Of a stretch of DNA of 64,000 bases, positions 25,128 through 33,554 are shown piece after piece (positions within the stretch are counted from its first letter, which is position 1; each line of letters begins with the position of its first letter). Under the pieces are notes generated by a model. It was not told the origin of the DNA and made no database searches. It was given only the letters and a program-made list of their open reading frames with translations. Made by a program: the position numbers and the translations under genes. Source of the DNA: Pacificimonas flava (GTDB taxonomy: Bacteria; Pseudomonadota; Alphaproteobacteria; Sphingomonadales; Sphingomonadaceae); contig NZ_AMRV01000002.1 of the NCBI RefSeq assembly GCF_000342165.1, positions 186,001-250,000 on the forward strand, written 5' to 3'.

Positions 25128-27101
25128 GTGACCGTCAAGCCTTTCCGCCTTCTGTCTGCCGCAGCCGCCCTTCTGATGACGGGTACCGCCCTTGCCCAGC
25201 CGTCCGTCAATGCCGCGCGAGACGATGCCATCTACACCAGCGACCTCATCACGCGCTGGGGCAAGGATGTAACGGCCGAAAATGCCTGGCAAAGCTATCC
25301 CCGTCCGCAGATGAAGCGAGAGCGGTGGCGGAATCTGAACGGCCAATGGGAATACGCCATCCGCCCCACGGCCGCACCGCGTCCGCAGCAAATGGATGGA
25401 CAGATTCTGGTGCCGTTCGCGCCCGAATCGAAATTGTCCGGCGTGGCGCGGGCCGTGACCCCGGACGACCGCCTTTGGTATCGCCGCACCTTCACGGTCC
25501 CGCAGGATTGGCAGGACGACGATGTGCTGCTGCATTTCGGCGCAATCGATTTCGAGGCGCATATTTTCGTCAACGGCAGCCTCATCGGATCGCACAGGGG
25601 CGGGTCGGACCGGTTCGCCCTCGACATCAGCGACTATCTGCGCGCCGGCGAGAACCAGCTCGAAGTTCAGGTGACGGACCCGACCTCTACCGGCGCGCAG
25701 CCCCGCGGCAAGCAACAGCTTGAGCCGGAGGGCATCTGGTACACGCCCGTCAGCGGCATCTGGCAGACCGTCTGGCTGGAACCGGTTCCCGACCTGCACA
25801 TCGAGGATGTGAAGATCACGCCGGATATCGACAGCGGCAGCCTGGCGGTCGACGTCGCACTGAACCGCAGCGCCGCGGATACGGACGCGATCCGCATCAC
25901 GGCGATTGCGGACGGCAAGACGGTCGCTGAGAAGACCGTTCGCGCGAACCGCCCGGCAGTTCTTTCGATCCCGGATGCGCGTCTGTGGTGGCCGGACGAT
26001 CCCTATCTGTACGATTTGAAGGTGGAGCTGGTGTCCGTCGCCGACCCCTTCGCCGGAGCGGATGACAGCGCCAACCCGCATGGCCGGCGGGGCGACCTGA
26101 TCCTGACGGAGGTCGAGGCCGATCTTTACGAGGACGCGCAGGTGACCGGCCAGGCACGCGACACGGTGGAAAGCTATTTCGCCATGCGCAAAAGCTCGCT
26201 CGGCCGTGGGCCGGTGCGCGGGCAACCCGCCCTTCTCCTCAACAACGAACCCGTCTTTCAGAACGGCACGCTCGATCAGGGCTGGTGGCCGGACGGGCTG
26301 CTGACGCCGCCATCGGAAGACGCCATCCGCTTCGAGCTGGACTATCTGAAGAAGGCCGGCTTCAACATGCTCAGGAAGCATATTAAGGTCGAGCCGGCGC
26401 AATATTATCACCTGGCCGACAAGATGGGCATCCTCATCTGGCAGGACATGGTTTCCGGCGTGGAGGCGGACAGCCTGGACCAGTTCGTTCGCCGGCCGTC
26501 GCAGGACGAGGCGCAGATGCCCATGCGCGTCACGGACGAGTACGAATATGAGCTGCTGCGCATGATCAGCGACCTGCGCAATCACCCGTCCATCGTGACC
26601 TGGGTCATCGATAATGAAGGGTGGGGCCAGTATGATTCCACGCGCCTTGCCAAGACGGTGCAGGACCTCGATCCCAGCCGCACCGTCGACAAGGTCAGCG
26701 GCTGGCTGGACACAGGCGATGCAGGCACGGACATGTACGACATCCACACCTACGAGGAGGTGCCGCTCGTGCCGCCGCGCCAGCAGGACCGGGCCGTCGT
26801 GATTGGCGAGTTCGGCGGCATTGGCCTGCCGGTGGAGGGGCATTTGTGGTTCCCCGAAAAGCGCAACTGGGGTTATCAGACGGCGACCGACAAGGCGGAT
26901 TATGAGGCGCGCTATCGCCGCAAATATGCGGAGATCGTACGACAGGCCAAGGCGCTTGGTCTCAGCGCGGCCGTCTATACCCAGACCACGGACGTCGAGG
27001 GCGAGGTCAACGGCCTACTGACCTATGACCGGGAGGTCAGCAAGCTGCCGGTCGAGACCTTTAATGACATCCACGCACCCCTGTTCGACGAGAAGGACTG
27101 A
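25128..27101 (+). CDS. GH2-family glycoside hydrolase
   Basis: A 657-residue exported enzyme of family GH2 (beta-galactosidase, beta-glucuronidase, beta-mannosidase or alpha-arabinopyranosidase activities). Order: signal peptide (SAAAALLMTGTALAQ), jelly-roll sugar-binding domain (RWRNLNGQWEYAIRP, LWYRRTFTVPQDW, IDFEAHIFVNG), immunoglobulin-like domain, then a TIM barrel with GFNMLRKHIKVEP. The acid/base is the Glu in VTWVIDNEGWGQYD and the nucleophile the Glu in VVIGEFGGIG. GTG 25128 has AAAGGGGAC upstream. It is divergent from the GH43-esterase operon. It lacks the C-terminal domains of LacZ, consistent with a shorter GH2 subgroup. Confidence 0.9.
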   Translation: MTVKPFRLLSAAAALLMTGTALAQPSVNAARDDAIYTSDLITRWGKDVTAENAWQSYPRPQMKRERWRNLNGQWEYAIRPTAAPRPQQMDGQILVPFAPESKLSGVARAVTPDDRLWYRRTFTVPQDWQDDDVLLHFGAIDFEAHIFVNGSLIGSHRGGSDRFALDISDYLRAGENQLEVQVTDPTSTGAQPRGKQQLEPEGIWYTPVSGIWQTVWLEPVPDLHIEDVKITPDIDSGSLAVDVALNRSAADTDAIRITAIADGKTVAEKTVRANRPAVLSIPDARLWWPDDPYLYDLKVELVSVADPFAGADDSANPHGRRGDLILTEVEADLYEDAQVTGQARDTVESYFAMRKSSLGRGPVRGQPALLLNNEPVFQNGTLDQGWWPDGLLTPPSEDAIRFELDYLKKAGFNMLRKHIKVEPAQYYHLADKMGILIWQDMVSGVEADSLDQFVRRPSQDEAQMPMRVTDEYEYELLRMISDLRNHPSIVTWVIDNEGWGQYDSTRLAKTVQDLDPSRTVDKVSGWLDTGDAGTDMYDIHTYEEVPLVPPRQQDRAVVIGEFGGIGLPVEGHLWFPEKRNWGYQTATDKADYEARYRRKYAEIVRQAKALGLSAAVYTQTTDVEGEVNGLLTYDREVSKLPVETFNDIHAPLFDEKD

Positions 27102-27118
27102 CGGCAGCCCTCCTGCCG
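27102..27118. terminator. Short hairpin between convergent GH2 and CLC genes
   Basis: CGGCAG-CCCTC-CTGCCG, a 6-bp stem one base after the GH2 stop and 14 bases from the CLC stop. No U-run is present, so termination is only possible. Confidence 0.3.
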
Positions 27119-27131
27119 AAGCGGGCGGCGC

Positions 27132-28487
27132 CTAGCCCCCGCTCGCTTCGGGTGCCATTGCCGCCTTTCGCCGCGCTTCGGCCTCTCGGGCGGAGGCCGC
27201 GAGGGATCGGCGCCACGGTTTCGACAGGCCGTCGTACAGCCGCTCCTTGCAGACGAGCGCAGAGGTCGCATGCGCGATAAGCGCGGCCAGGAACAGCGGA
27301 AGGATCAGGCCGCGGCTGGCCGTCGCCTCCACGATGATGATGACGGCCGTCAGCGGGGCGCGCACGACGCCGGTGAAATAGGCGACCATGCCCAAAAGGA
27401 CGACCGCACCCGCCGGATCGTTCGGGAATAGCGGCCGCAGCAGCACGCCGAGCCCGGCGCCGGTCGTCAGCGACGGCGCGAAGATGCCGCCCGGAAGGCC
27501 CGCCGCCGCCGTCGCGAAGGTCGTCAGGAACTTTGCCGGGCCGAACCAGTAGGGTGCGTCCCCGCCCTCCAGAATCGCGCGGGCGGAGGCGTAACCCGTG
27601 CCCCAGGTGGCGCCGGTGACGACGCCCAGCACGGCCACCAGGACGCCGCACGCCATCGCCCACAAAACCGGCCGCTCGGTCAGTTGCGGAAACCAGCGGT
27701 CGCGGATGGCGCCGAGGTTCAGCACCATGCGCGCGAACAGGCCGCCCGTCAGTCCGCCGATTACCCCGGCGACGGGTGCGATCCGCAGCACCGCATCCAC
27801 CTTCAGACGCTCACCGATCACACCGAAATAGACATAATCGCCGGCAAGACCCAGACTGACCATACCGGCGATCAGGATCGTCGTCATGACGAGGAGCGCA
27901 ACGCGCTGCTCATAGGCGTCGGCCAGTTCCTCGATCGCGAAGGTCACGCCGGCGAGCGGCGTATTGAAGGCGGCCGCCACCCCTGCCGCGCCCCCGGCGA
28001 TCAGCATCGACACGCGCATCGGCGCGCGAAAGATGCGGTGAAACCAGGTCAGGATCGCCGCTGAGACCTGCACCGTCGGGCCTTCACGACCGACGGAGGC
28101 CCCGCAAAACAGTGCCGCGACCGTCAGCAGCAGTTTCATGATGGCCGTGCGAACGGACAGGAGCACCCCGACCGCCTGCTTCGGATTCTGCGCAGCCGCG
28201 ATGACCTGCGGAATGCCGGATCCCGCAGCGCCCGGAAAGGCCCGGCGCGTAATCCAGGTGATGGCCGCGAAGCCCAGGGGCGTCACGATCAGCGGCGCCC
28301 AGACATAGGTCTCGGCGAACGCGCCGAACATCTCCGACGCCGCGTCCGCAAGACTGGCGAAGGCGAGTGCAACGAGGCCGATGGTGACAGCGCCGCCGCC
28401 CATGGCAAGCCGTCGTCGCCAGATCGGCGATGCGGGGCCATATCGCCGGATCAGGATCCGCCAGCGCCGGGTATCGAGACGTGCCAT
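27132..28487 (-). CDS. CLC-family chloride channel/antiporter
   Basis: A 451-residue polytopic membrane protein of the CLC family. The selectivity-filter motifs are present in order: GAAGSGIPQ, VGREGPTVQ with the gating Glu, and LPGGIFAPSLTTGAGLG. The segment TFAIEELADAYEQ keeps the two glutamates found at the inner proton site of the E. coli antiporter (Glu202/203), so this is more likely a 2Cl-/H+ exchanger than a passive channel. ATG 28487 is chosen over the frame to 28577 because the family starts near RRW; the ribosome site is weak (GGTGG). Roles in family: acid resistance and anion homeostasis. Confidence 0.93.
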   Translation of the reverse strand: MARLDTRRWRILIRRYGPASPIWRRRLAMGGGAVTIGLVALAFASLADAASEMFGAFAETYVWAPLIVTPLGFAAITWITRRAFPGAAGSGIPQVIAAAQNPKQAVGVLLSVRTAIMKLLLTVAALFCGASVGREGPTVQVSAAILTWFHRIFRAPMRVSMLIAGGAAGVAAAFNTPLAGVTFAIEELADAYEQRVALLVMTTILIAGMVSLGLAGDYVYFGVIGERLKVDAVLRIAPVAGVIGGLTGGLFARMVLNLGAIRDRWFPQLTERPVLWAMACGVLVAVLGVVTGATWGTGYASARAILEGGDAPYWFGPAKFLTTFATAAAGLPGGIFAPSLTTGAGLGVLLRPLFPNDPAGAVVLLGMVAYFTGVVRAPLTAVIIIVEATASRGLILPLFLAALIAHATSALVCKERLYDGLSKPWRRSLAASAREAEARRKAAMAPEASGG

Positions 28488-28640
28488 CGCCACCGGATGT
28501 AGGCGGCATTCCGCGCGTCGGCCATGAAAATCTCCAGACAAACCGGGTACGGCAGCGATGCACCAACTGAATGGCATCTGCAGCGGACTGTCATCCGCGG
28601 TTCAGCGGACGATTGTTACGCGGCAGGAAGGAAGTATAGG

Positions 28641-29609
28641 GTGCCTGTCATGAGTTCACGCAGCGTAAGCACGACCGCCGGCGACGCCTCGAAGGCGGAC
28701 ATCTCCGCCGCGATCGCAGCCCTTCGGTCGAAGGACGGCGAGATCGTCGAGACCTATGTCCTGCTGACGACCGCGATGCTGGATGTCGGCACGCGTCCGG
28801 CCGAACTGTTGCAATCCATCGCAGATCACGAGCTGCTGCCGCCGATCGAACTGGACGTCGACGTCATGCGGCAGGCGCTACCGTCCGCCCAGGCAACGCG
28901 GGTCGGCAAGCTGCTGGAATGTTACCAAGAGTTCCGGGCCTCCTGCATGTCCGCGGCGGAGGCGCTGAGCGATGGAAACGCCGTCCCTCGCGAACTGGTC
29001 CGCCGCCTCTCGCAGAACGTCCTCAGCCTGATGCGCGTCATCGAACTGATGAAGGACAGCCTGTGGGAACGCTATGCCCATACGGACCAGCTGACGGGTC
29101 TGCTCGACCGCAATGCACTGGAATACCTGCTGCCGGCGGAGCTTTCGCGGGCGGAACGCCTGGCGCAGCCCCTGTGCCTCGCCATCATCGACATCGACAA
29201 TTTCAAGCAGATCAACGACCGGCACGGCCATGACGCCGGCGATCATATTCTTACCGAGGTTGCGGATCGCCTGATGCGTAGCGTTCGCGCCCATGATCAC
29301 CTCTTCCGCATCGGCGGCGACGAGATTCTGCTGCTACTCCCCAATACGCATGAAGAGGATGCCAGCTTCCTGCTCGACCGCGCGCGCGCGGTGGTGGCGC
29401 AGCAGCCCTTCCCGGTCCCCGGGGGGCGCTTCCTGTCCCTGACGATTTCCGTCGGTTTCAGTCGGCATCAGGCCGCGCACCCGGGGGAACGCACCCGGCG
29501 CGCGGCGGACAAGGCCCTTTACGAGGTAAAGGCGTCCGGCCGGAATGCCATTCGGTATCGCGCCGCAAACGCCGCGATCGATGACCTGTCGCCCGTCCAG
29601 CCAAGATAA
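28641..29609 (+). CDS. Diguanylate cyclase (GGDEF domain) with I-site
   Basis: A 322-residue cytoplasmic protein with an all-alpha N-terminal region of about 140 residues that I do not recognise, followed by a GGDEF domain that makes cyclic di-GMP. The signature is RIGGDEILLLLP (GGDEI, near residue 225) with the substrate motif IDIDNFKQINDRHGHDAGD upstream. An inhibitory RxxD site (RAHD) lies exactly five residues before GGDEI, so product inhibition is expected. No membrane segment is seen. GTG 28641 has GGAAG at good spacing; ATG 28650 is the alternative. Divergent from the CLC gene. The N-terminal region probably senses a signal or dimerises. Confidence 0.92.
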   Translation: MPVMSSRSVSTTAGDASKADISAAIAALRSKDGEIVETYVLLTTAMLDVGTRPAELLQSIADHELLPPIELDVDVMRQALPSAQATRVGKLLECYQEFRASCMSAAEALSDGNAVPRELVRRLSQNVLSLMRVIELMKDSLWERYAHTDQLTGLLDRNALEYLLPAELSRAERLAQPLCLAIIDIDNFKQINDRHGHDAGDHILTEVADRLMRSVRAHDHLFRIGGDEILLLLPNTHEEDASFLLDRARAVVAQQPFPVPGGRFLSLTISVGFSRHQAAHPGERTRRAADKALYEVKASGRNAIRYRAANAAIDDLSPVQPR

Positions 29610-29680
29610 GCGGCTGTTCCGCTGACGCCCGGAGGTAGGCAGCGGGCGCGATCAAGGCACGCTGCCTGGTTTCGGACATG

Positions 29681-29715
29681 AAAAAGGCGGCCTTTCCGTG
29701 GAAAGACCGCCTTTC
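29681..29715. terminator. Bidirectional Rho-independent terminator
   Basis: A hairpin with arms AAAGGCGG-CTTTCC / GGAAAG-CCGCCTTT and a 2-base loop, flanked by an A-run on the left and T-run on the right. It lies between the convergent GGDEF and PEP-CTERM genes. Confidence 0.88.
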
Positions 29716-29733
29716 TGCCCGTTTTTATTCGGC

Positions 29734-30384
29734 TCAGGCCGCGCGGCCCCGGCGGCTGGCCGCCGCAACACCCAGAAGTCCGAGGCCCATCAGTCCAAGC
29801 GCGCCCGGCTCCGGCACATCCGCCGTGATCGGACCGATCAGCAGATCGTAGGACGGCGATCCGTTGAACACGAACTCAAGCGTGTCCGGATTGCCTGCCG
29901 CGACGGCGTCGGAGAAGCTGAAGGAGATCTCGCCATTCGCGCCGTTCCCCAGCGTCACGATACCCAGGGAGGTGCCGTTCAGCAGCGCCTCAACCGTCGA
30001 ATCACCCGATGTCCCGACATTGTTCACGAGCAGGTCGAACCCGGTGATGCCGTTCGTGTCGAACAGCGAATCGATATCGTAGCTCAGCGTCAGCTGGGAA
30101 TCGACGTTGGAGTCGTTGGCAAGCTCGAGGAGACCCTCGGAAACCGACAGCTCCGAATTGGCACCCGAAGCGACGGTGCCGCCATTGGCGAGCCGCTCGA
30201 ACAGGATGCTGCGGACGATCCCGTTGGCGAGGGTGGACGTATCGGAATCGCTGGCACCCTCGGCGCCCAGTGTCGCATTGAACGGGTTAGAAGCGAAATC
30301 GTCGATGGTGATCGGAGCGGCAGCGGCGCTCGTGGCGGTTCCTGCGAGCACGGCGGCGGCAAGAAGCGTCTTCATATTCTGCAT
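29734..30384 (-). CDS. PEP-CTERM sorting-domain protein
   Basis: A 216-residue exported protein. It has an N-terminal signal peptide (KTLLAAAVLAGTATSAAAA), a Ser/Thr/Asn-rich beta-type ectodomain with no recognised fold, and a C-terminal sorting signal: VPEPGALGLMGLGLLGVAA followed by the basic tail SRRGRAA. PEP-CTERM signals are cut by exosortases, and such proteins are associated with exopolysaccharide and biofilm surfaces. ATG 30384 has GGAGAG at 6-7 bases. No exosortase gene is in this window. The neighbouring cyclic-di-GMP cyclase could relate to the same surface lifestyle, but that is inference. Function of the ectodomain is unknown. Confidence 0.9.
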   Translation of the reverse strand: MQNMKTLLAAAVLAGTATSAAAAPITIDDFASNPFNATLGAEGASDSDTSTLANGIVRSILFERLANGGTVASGANSELSVSEGLLELANDSNVDSQLTLSYDIDSLFDTNGITGFDLLVNNVGTSGDSTVEALLNGTSLGIVTLGNGANGEISFSFSDAVAAGNPDTLEFVFNGSPSYDLLIGPITADVPEPGALGLMGLGLLGVAAASRRGRAA

Positions 30385-30632
30385 CAAATACTCTCCAAAA
30401 CTCATACAAATACTGACACACGAGGTGTGCAACCCGCCATGCACGACCGATGCCACGGGTATTTTTTCGCTTCCTATCAAAGGCTTATTTCAAGGACGAC
30501 AATTTAGGGTTAACCAGTTGTAAAGTATGTCGACACTTCGTGCATCCCATCCGAATTCGGTTGCACGCGCTGCGCGGGGTCTGCTTTGGACGTACCTCTC
30601 TTTCTCGCCCTCACCGACAAGTTAAGCTGCCC

Positions 30633-32630
30633 ATGCGCCGATTCCTCCTCCCCTTTCTCGCGCTCTCGCCGCCGACGGCGGCCATGGCGCAGTCCGGTCC
30701 GGACCCGATCGTCATCACGGCGGAGGGGCTGCCGGAAACGTCCGGAAGCGCAGCCTATGGAGCCGTCTCGATCGGACGAGAGCGGATCCTGCAGACGCCC
30801 GGCACGCGGTTCGAGTATCTCCTCGGCGATGTCGCCGGTCTGCAGCAGTTCCGGCGCAGCGACAGCCGCTCGGCCAACCCGACGGCGCAGGGGTTGAATG
30901 CCCGGTCGCTCGGCGGCAACGCCTCCACGCGAACGCTCGTGCTGCTGGACGGCGTGCCGATCACGGACCCATTCTTCGGCTATGTTCCCTTCAGTCAGCT
31001 CGTCCCGGACACGCTGCAGGAGGTGCGCGTGACGCGCGGCGGCGGCAGCGGGGCGTTCGGTGCGGGCGCGCTTGCCGGCACCGTCGAGCTCGAAAGCGCT
31101 CCGCCCGGCGCTCTGCCGCCGCTGAGTGCCCGCGCCGCCTATGGCAGCCGGGACTCGCGACAGGCCGCCGCCGTCCTGAGCGGCAAGCTGGGATCGGGCG
31201 CGGCGTCGGCCTTCGCCAGCTATGATGGAGGCGACGGCTTCTTCACCGCGCCGGCGGACCAGCGCGGACCCGCCGATGTTCCCGCCGCCTATGAAAGCGT
31301 TGCCGCCGGTATCCGGGGCGGCGCGCCCCTCGGGGCGAGCTCGGCCTTGTCCGTCAGTGCGCGGCTGTTCCGGGATGATCGCACACTTCGTTTCGGCGGG
31401 GCAGACAGCCGTTCGGAGGGGGAGGACGTCTCCCTGCGTGTAACCCGGCAGGCTCCTTGGGCAGTCGATGCTCTCGCTTATGTGCAGCGGCGCGGCTTCT
31501 CGAACCGCGTCATCAGTTCCTCGAACTTCAACCTCGTTCTTGATCAGCGCAGCACGCCGTCCACCGGCTATGGCGGCAAGATCGAGATTCGGCCGCCGGT
31601 CGGTCCGGCGGCGGTCCTGCGCCTCGGCGCCGATATCCGGGGCGCAAGCGGCGAGCTTTACGAGGACGCCTACAGCGCAGCGACCGGTGCCCGCACGGAG
31701 GCGCGCAACGGCGGCGGACGCAATCTCAGCGGGGGCCTGTTCGCGGAAGGCGACCTGACCGCGGGCGACGTGACGCTGACCGCCGGACTCCGCGGCGATC
31801 TCTGGCGGATCAAGAACGGCTTCTACACTGCGCGCAGCCCGCAGGGCGTGACAGTCGAGGACGCCCGCTATCCGGATCGCAGCGGCGAGGAATTGACGGC
31901 CCGTGCCGGCATACGCTGGGCGCCGAACCCTGCCCTCGCGCTCAGGGCAGCCGCCTATACCGGTTACCGCCTGCCGACGCTGAACGAACTCTACCGTCCC
32001 TTCGTCGTCTTCCCCGTCGTCACGCAGGCGAATGCCGATCTCGACACGGAAAGACTGCGCGGGGGGGAGGTCGGTCTCGATGCAGCGCCGCTTCCAGGCG
32101 TTCGCCTGACGGCCACGGTGTTCTGGAACGAACTGCGCGACGCCATCGCGAACGTGACGGTGGCGGAAAATCTGCGTCAGCGCCGCAATGTGGACGCGAT
32201 CGAGGCAAAGGGCGCGGAACTCGGCCTCTCCGCTGAAGTCGGGGTGTTCGACCTGCGGGCCAGCTACGCCTATAGCGACGCGCGGGTCAGGGGAACCGGC
32301 GCGGCGGCTGCGCTCGACGGCTTTCGCCCATCGCAGAGCCCGGCACACAGCCTCAGCGCCACGCTCGGCGCAGAACCCCGCCAAGGCGCGCGGCTATCGG
32401 CCACGCTGCGCCATGTTGGCGCGCAGTTCGAGGATGACCGGCAGGAAAACCGTCTACCGCCCGCCACGACCGTCGACCTTTTCGCGGCCTGGCCGCTTGG
32501 GCAAGGCGTCAGCCTGGTCGGCCGTGCCGAAAATCTGCTGGATGAGACGATTATCACCCGCGATACTGGCGAAGCCATCGACCTCGGCACCCCGCGAACG
32601 CTCTGGCTTGGCCTGCGCTATTCCGGTTGA
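30633..32630 (+). CDS. TonB-dependent receptor upstream of a molybdoenzyme pair
   Basis: A 665-residue outer-membrane receptor, smaller than the two others and of the siderophore/cobalamin size class. Signal peptide (FLLPFLALSPPTAAMAQ), TonB-box-like DPIVITAEGLPE, plug (FEYLLGDVAGLQQF, TRTLVLLDGVPITDPFFG, LQEVRVTRGGGSGAFGAGALAG) and barrel ending LWLGLRYSG. ATG 30633 is chosen for the signal peptide; the frame is open from 30450. The upstream 248 bp show no cobalamin riboswitch boxes that I can recognise. It is followed at 75 bases by the cytochrome b and molybdoenzyme genes, so a shared role (metal, molybdate complex or substrate uptake) is possible. Confidence 0.9.
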   Translation: MRRFLLPFLALSPPTAAMAQSGPDPIVITAEGLPETSGSAAYGAVSIGRERILQTPGTRFEYLLGDVAGLQQFRRSDSRSANPTAQGLNARSLGGNASTRTLVLLDGVPITDPFFGYVPFSQLVPDTLQEVRVTRGGGSGAFGAGALAGTVELESAPPGALPPLSARAAYGSRDSRQAAAVLSGKLGSGAASAFASYDGGDGFFTAPADQRGPADVPAAYESVAAGIRGGAPLGASSALSVSARLFRDDRTLRFGGADSRSEGEDVSLRVTRQAPWAVDALAYVQRRGFSNRVISSSNFNLVLDQRSTPSTGYGGKIEIRPPVGPAAVLRLGADIRGASGELYEDAYSAATGARTEARNGGGRNLSGGLFAEGDLTAGDVTLTAGLRGDLWRIKNGFYTARSPQGVTVEDARYPDRSGEELTARAGIRWAPNPALALRAAAYTGYRLPTLNELYRPFVVFPVVTQANADLDTERLRGGEVGLDAAPLPGVRLTATVFWNELRDAIANVTVAENLRQRRNVDAIEAKGAELGLSAEVGVFDLRASYAYSDARVRGTGAAAALDGFRPSQSPAHSLSATLGAEPRQGARLSATLRHVGAQFEDDRQENRLPPATTVDLFAAWPLGQGVSLVGRAENLLDETIITRDTGEAIDLGTPRTLWLGLRYSG

Positions 32631-32705
32631 CGGAAGCGGAATCGGAACGGGGTGTTGCGCAGCGACCATCCGTAGCGTTCGCTGCGATCTGGAGCGGAGG
32701 CGACG

Positions 32706-33554
32706 ATGCGAAGAACCGAGAACCTGACAAGCAGTCCCGGACAGCCCGCACGCAAACGAGGGGTGCATCGGCACGCCCTGCCCGTCAGACTATGGCACTG
32801 GCTGAACGTCATCGCCGTTTTCGTGCTGCTCGGCAGTGGCCTCAGCATCTTCAATGCGCATCCGCGGCTTTACTGGGGACAATACGGTGCGAATTTCGAC
32901 CCTGCGTGGTTGGAGATCGGCAGTCGTGACGGCGGACAGGAGGGATTTCTGCGGATCGGCCCGCTGGAGGTCGAGACGACCGGCATATTGGGCGTGTTCG
33001 AGAAGGACGGCTCCCTGCGCCGCCGGGCGTGGCCGCACTATTTGACGATCCCGGCCGACTACAGCCTGGCGCAGGGCCGGCTCTATCACCTGTTCACCGC
33101 ATGGATTTTCGGCATCGCCGGTCTCGCCTATGCCCTGTGGAGCGTCGCCGGGCGCCATTTCCGGCGCGACCTGCTTCCCGCGCGAAAGGAGATGGCACCC
33201 CGGCACATCTGGCATGATGTCAAACAGCATGCCCGCCTGCGCCTTCCAAAAGGGGAGGCGGCTCTGCGCTACAATATCCTTCAGAAGTTCTCCTATCTCT
33301 TCGTGCTGTTCGTGCTCTTGCCGATGATGGTGCTGACCGGCCTTGCCATGTCGCCCAACATGAATGCCGCCTGGCCCTGGCTCCTTGATCTGTTCGGCGG
33401 ACGCCAGTCGGCGCGCTCGTTGCATTTCATCGCCGCTTTCCTGATCGCCGGCTTCATCCTCGTCCATATCATCATGGTGATCGCCGCAGGGCCGCTGAAC
33501 GAGATACGCTCCATGATCACCGGGCGCTTTCGCATTCGGGAGGACCGACCATGA
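32706..33554 (+). CDS. Cytochrome b561-like membrane subunit
   Basis: A 282-residue integral membrane protein of the di-heme cytochrome b561/thiosulfate-reductase b-subunit type. About four hydrophobic helices are visible, with candidate heme histidines in HALPVRLWHWLNV, RLYHLFTAW, LHFIAAFLIAGFILVHI. It should connect the quinone pool to a periplasmic partner. ATG 32706 has GGAGG at 5 bases. Its stop overlaps the start of the molybdoenzyme gene (ATGA), so the two proteins are surely made together and likely form a complex, as MsrQ-MsrP or similar systems do, although this protein is not an obvious MsrQ. Confidence 0.85.
   Translation: MRRTENLTSSPGQPARKRGVHRHALPVRLWHWLNVIAVFVLLGSGLSIFNAHPRLYWGQYGANFDPAWLEIGSRDGGQEGFLRIGPLEVETTGILGVFEKDGSLRRRAWPHYLTIPADYSLAQGRLYHLFTAWIFGIAGLAYALWSVAGRHFRRDLLPARKEMAPRHIWHDVKQHARLRLPKGEAALRYNILQKFSYLFVLFVLLPMMVLTGLAMSPNMNAAWPWLLDLFGGRQSARSLHFIAAFLIAGFILVHIIMVIAAGPLNEIRSMITGRFRIREDRP

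Noticed and set aside
25125-26843. 572-codon minus-strand frame opposite the GH2 gene
   Set aside because: GH2 motifs and catalytic glutamates are on the plus strand; the antisense frame is a GC-driven shadow.
30385-30632. Cobalamin riboswitch upstream of the third TonB receptor
   Set aside because: The conserved B12-box elements are not seen in the 248 bp between the divergent genes.
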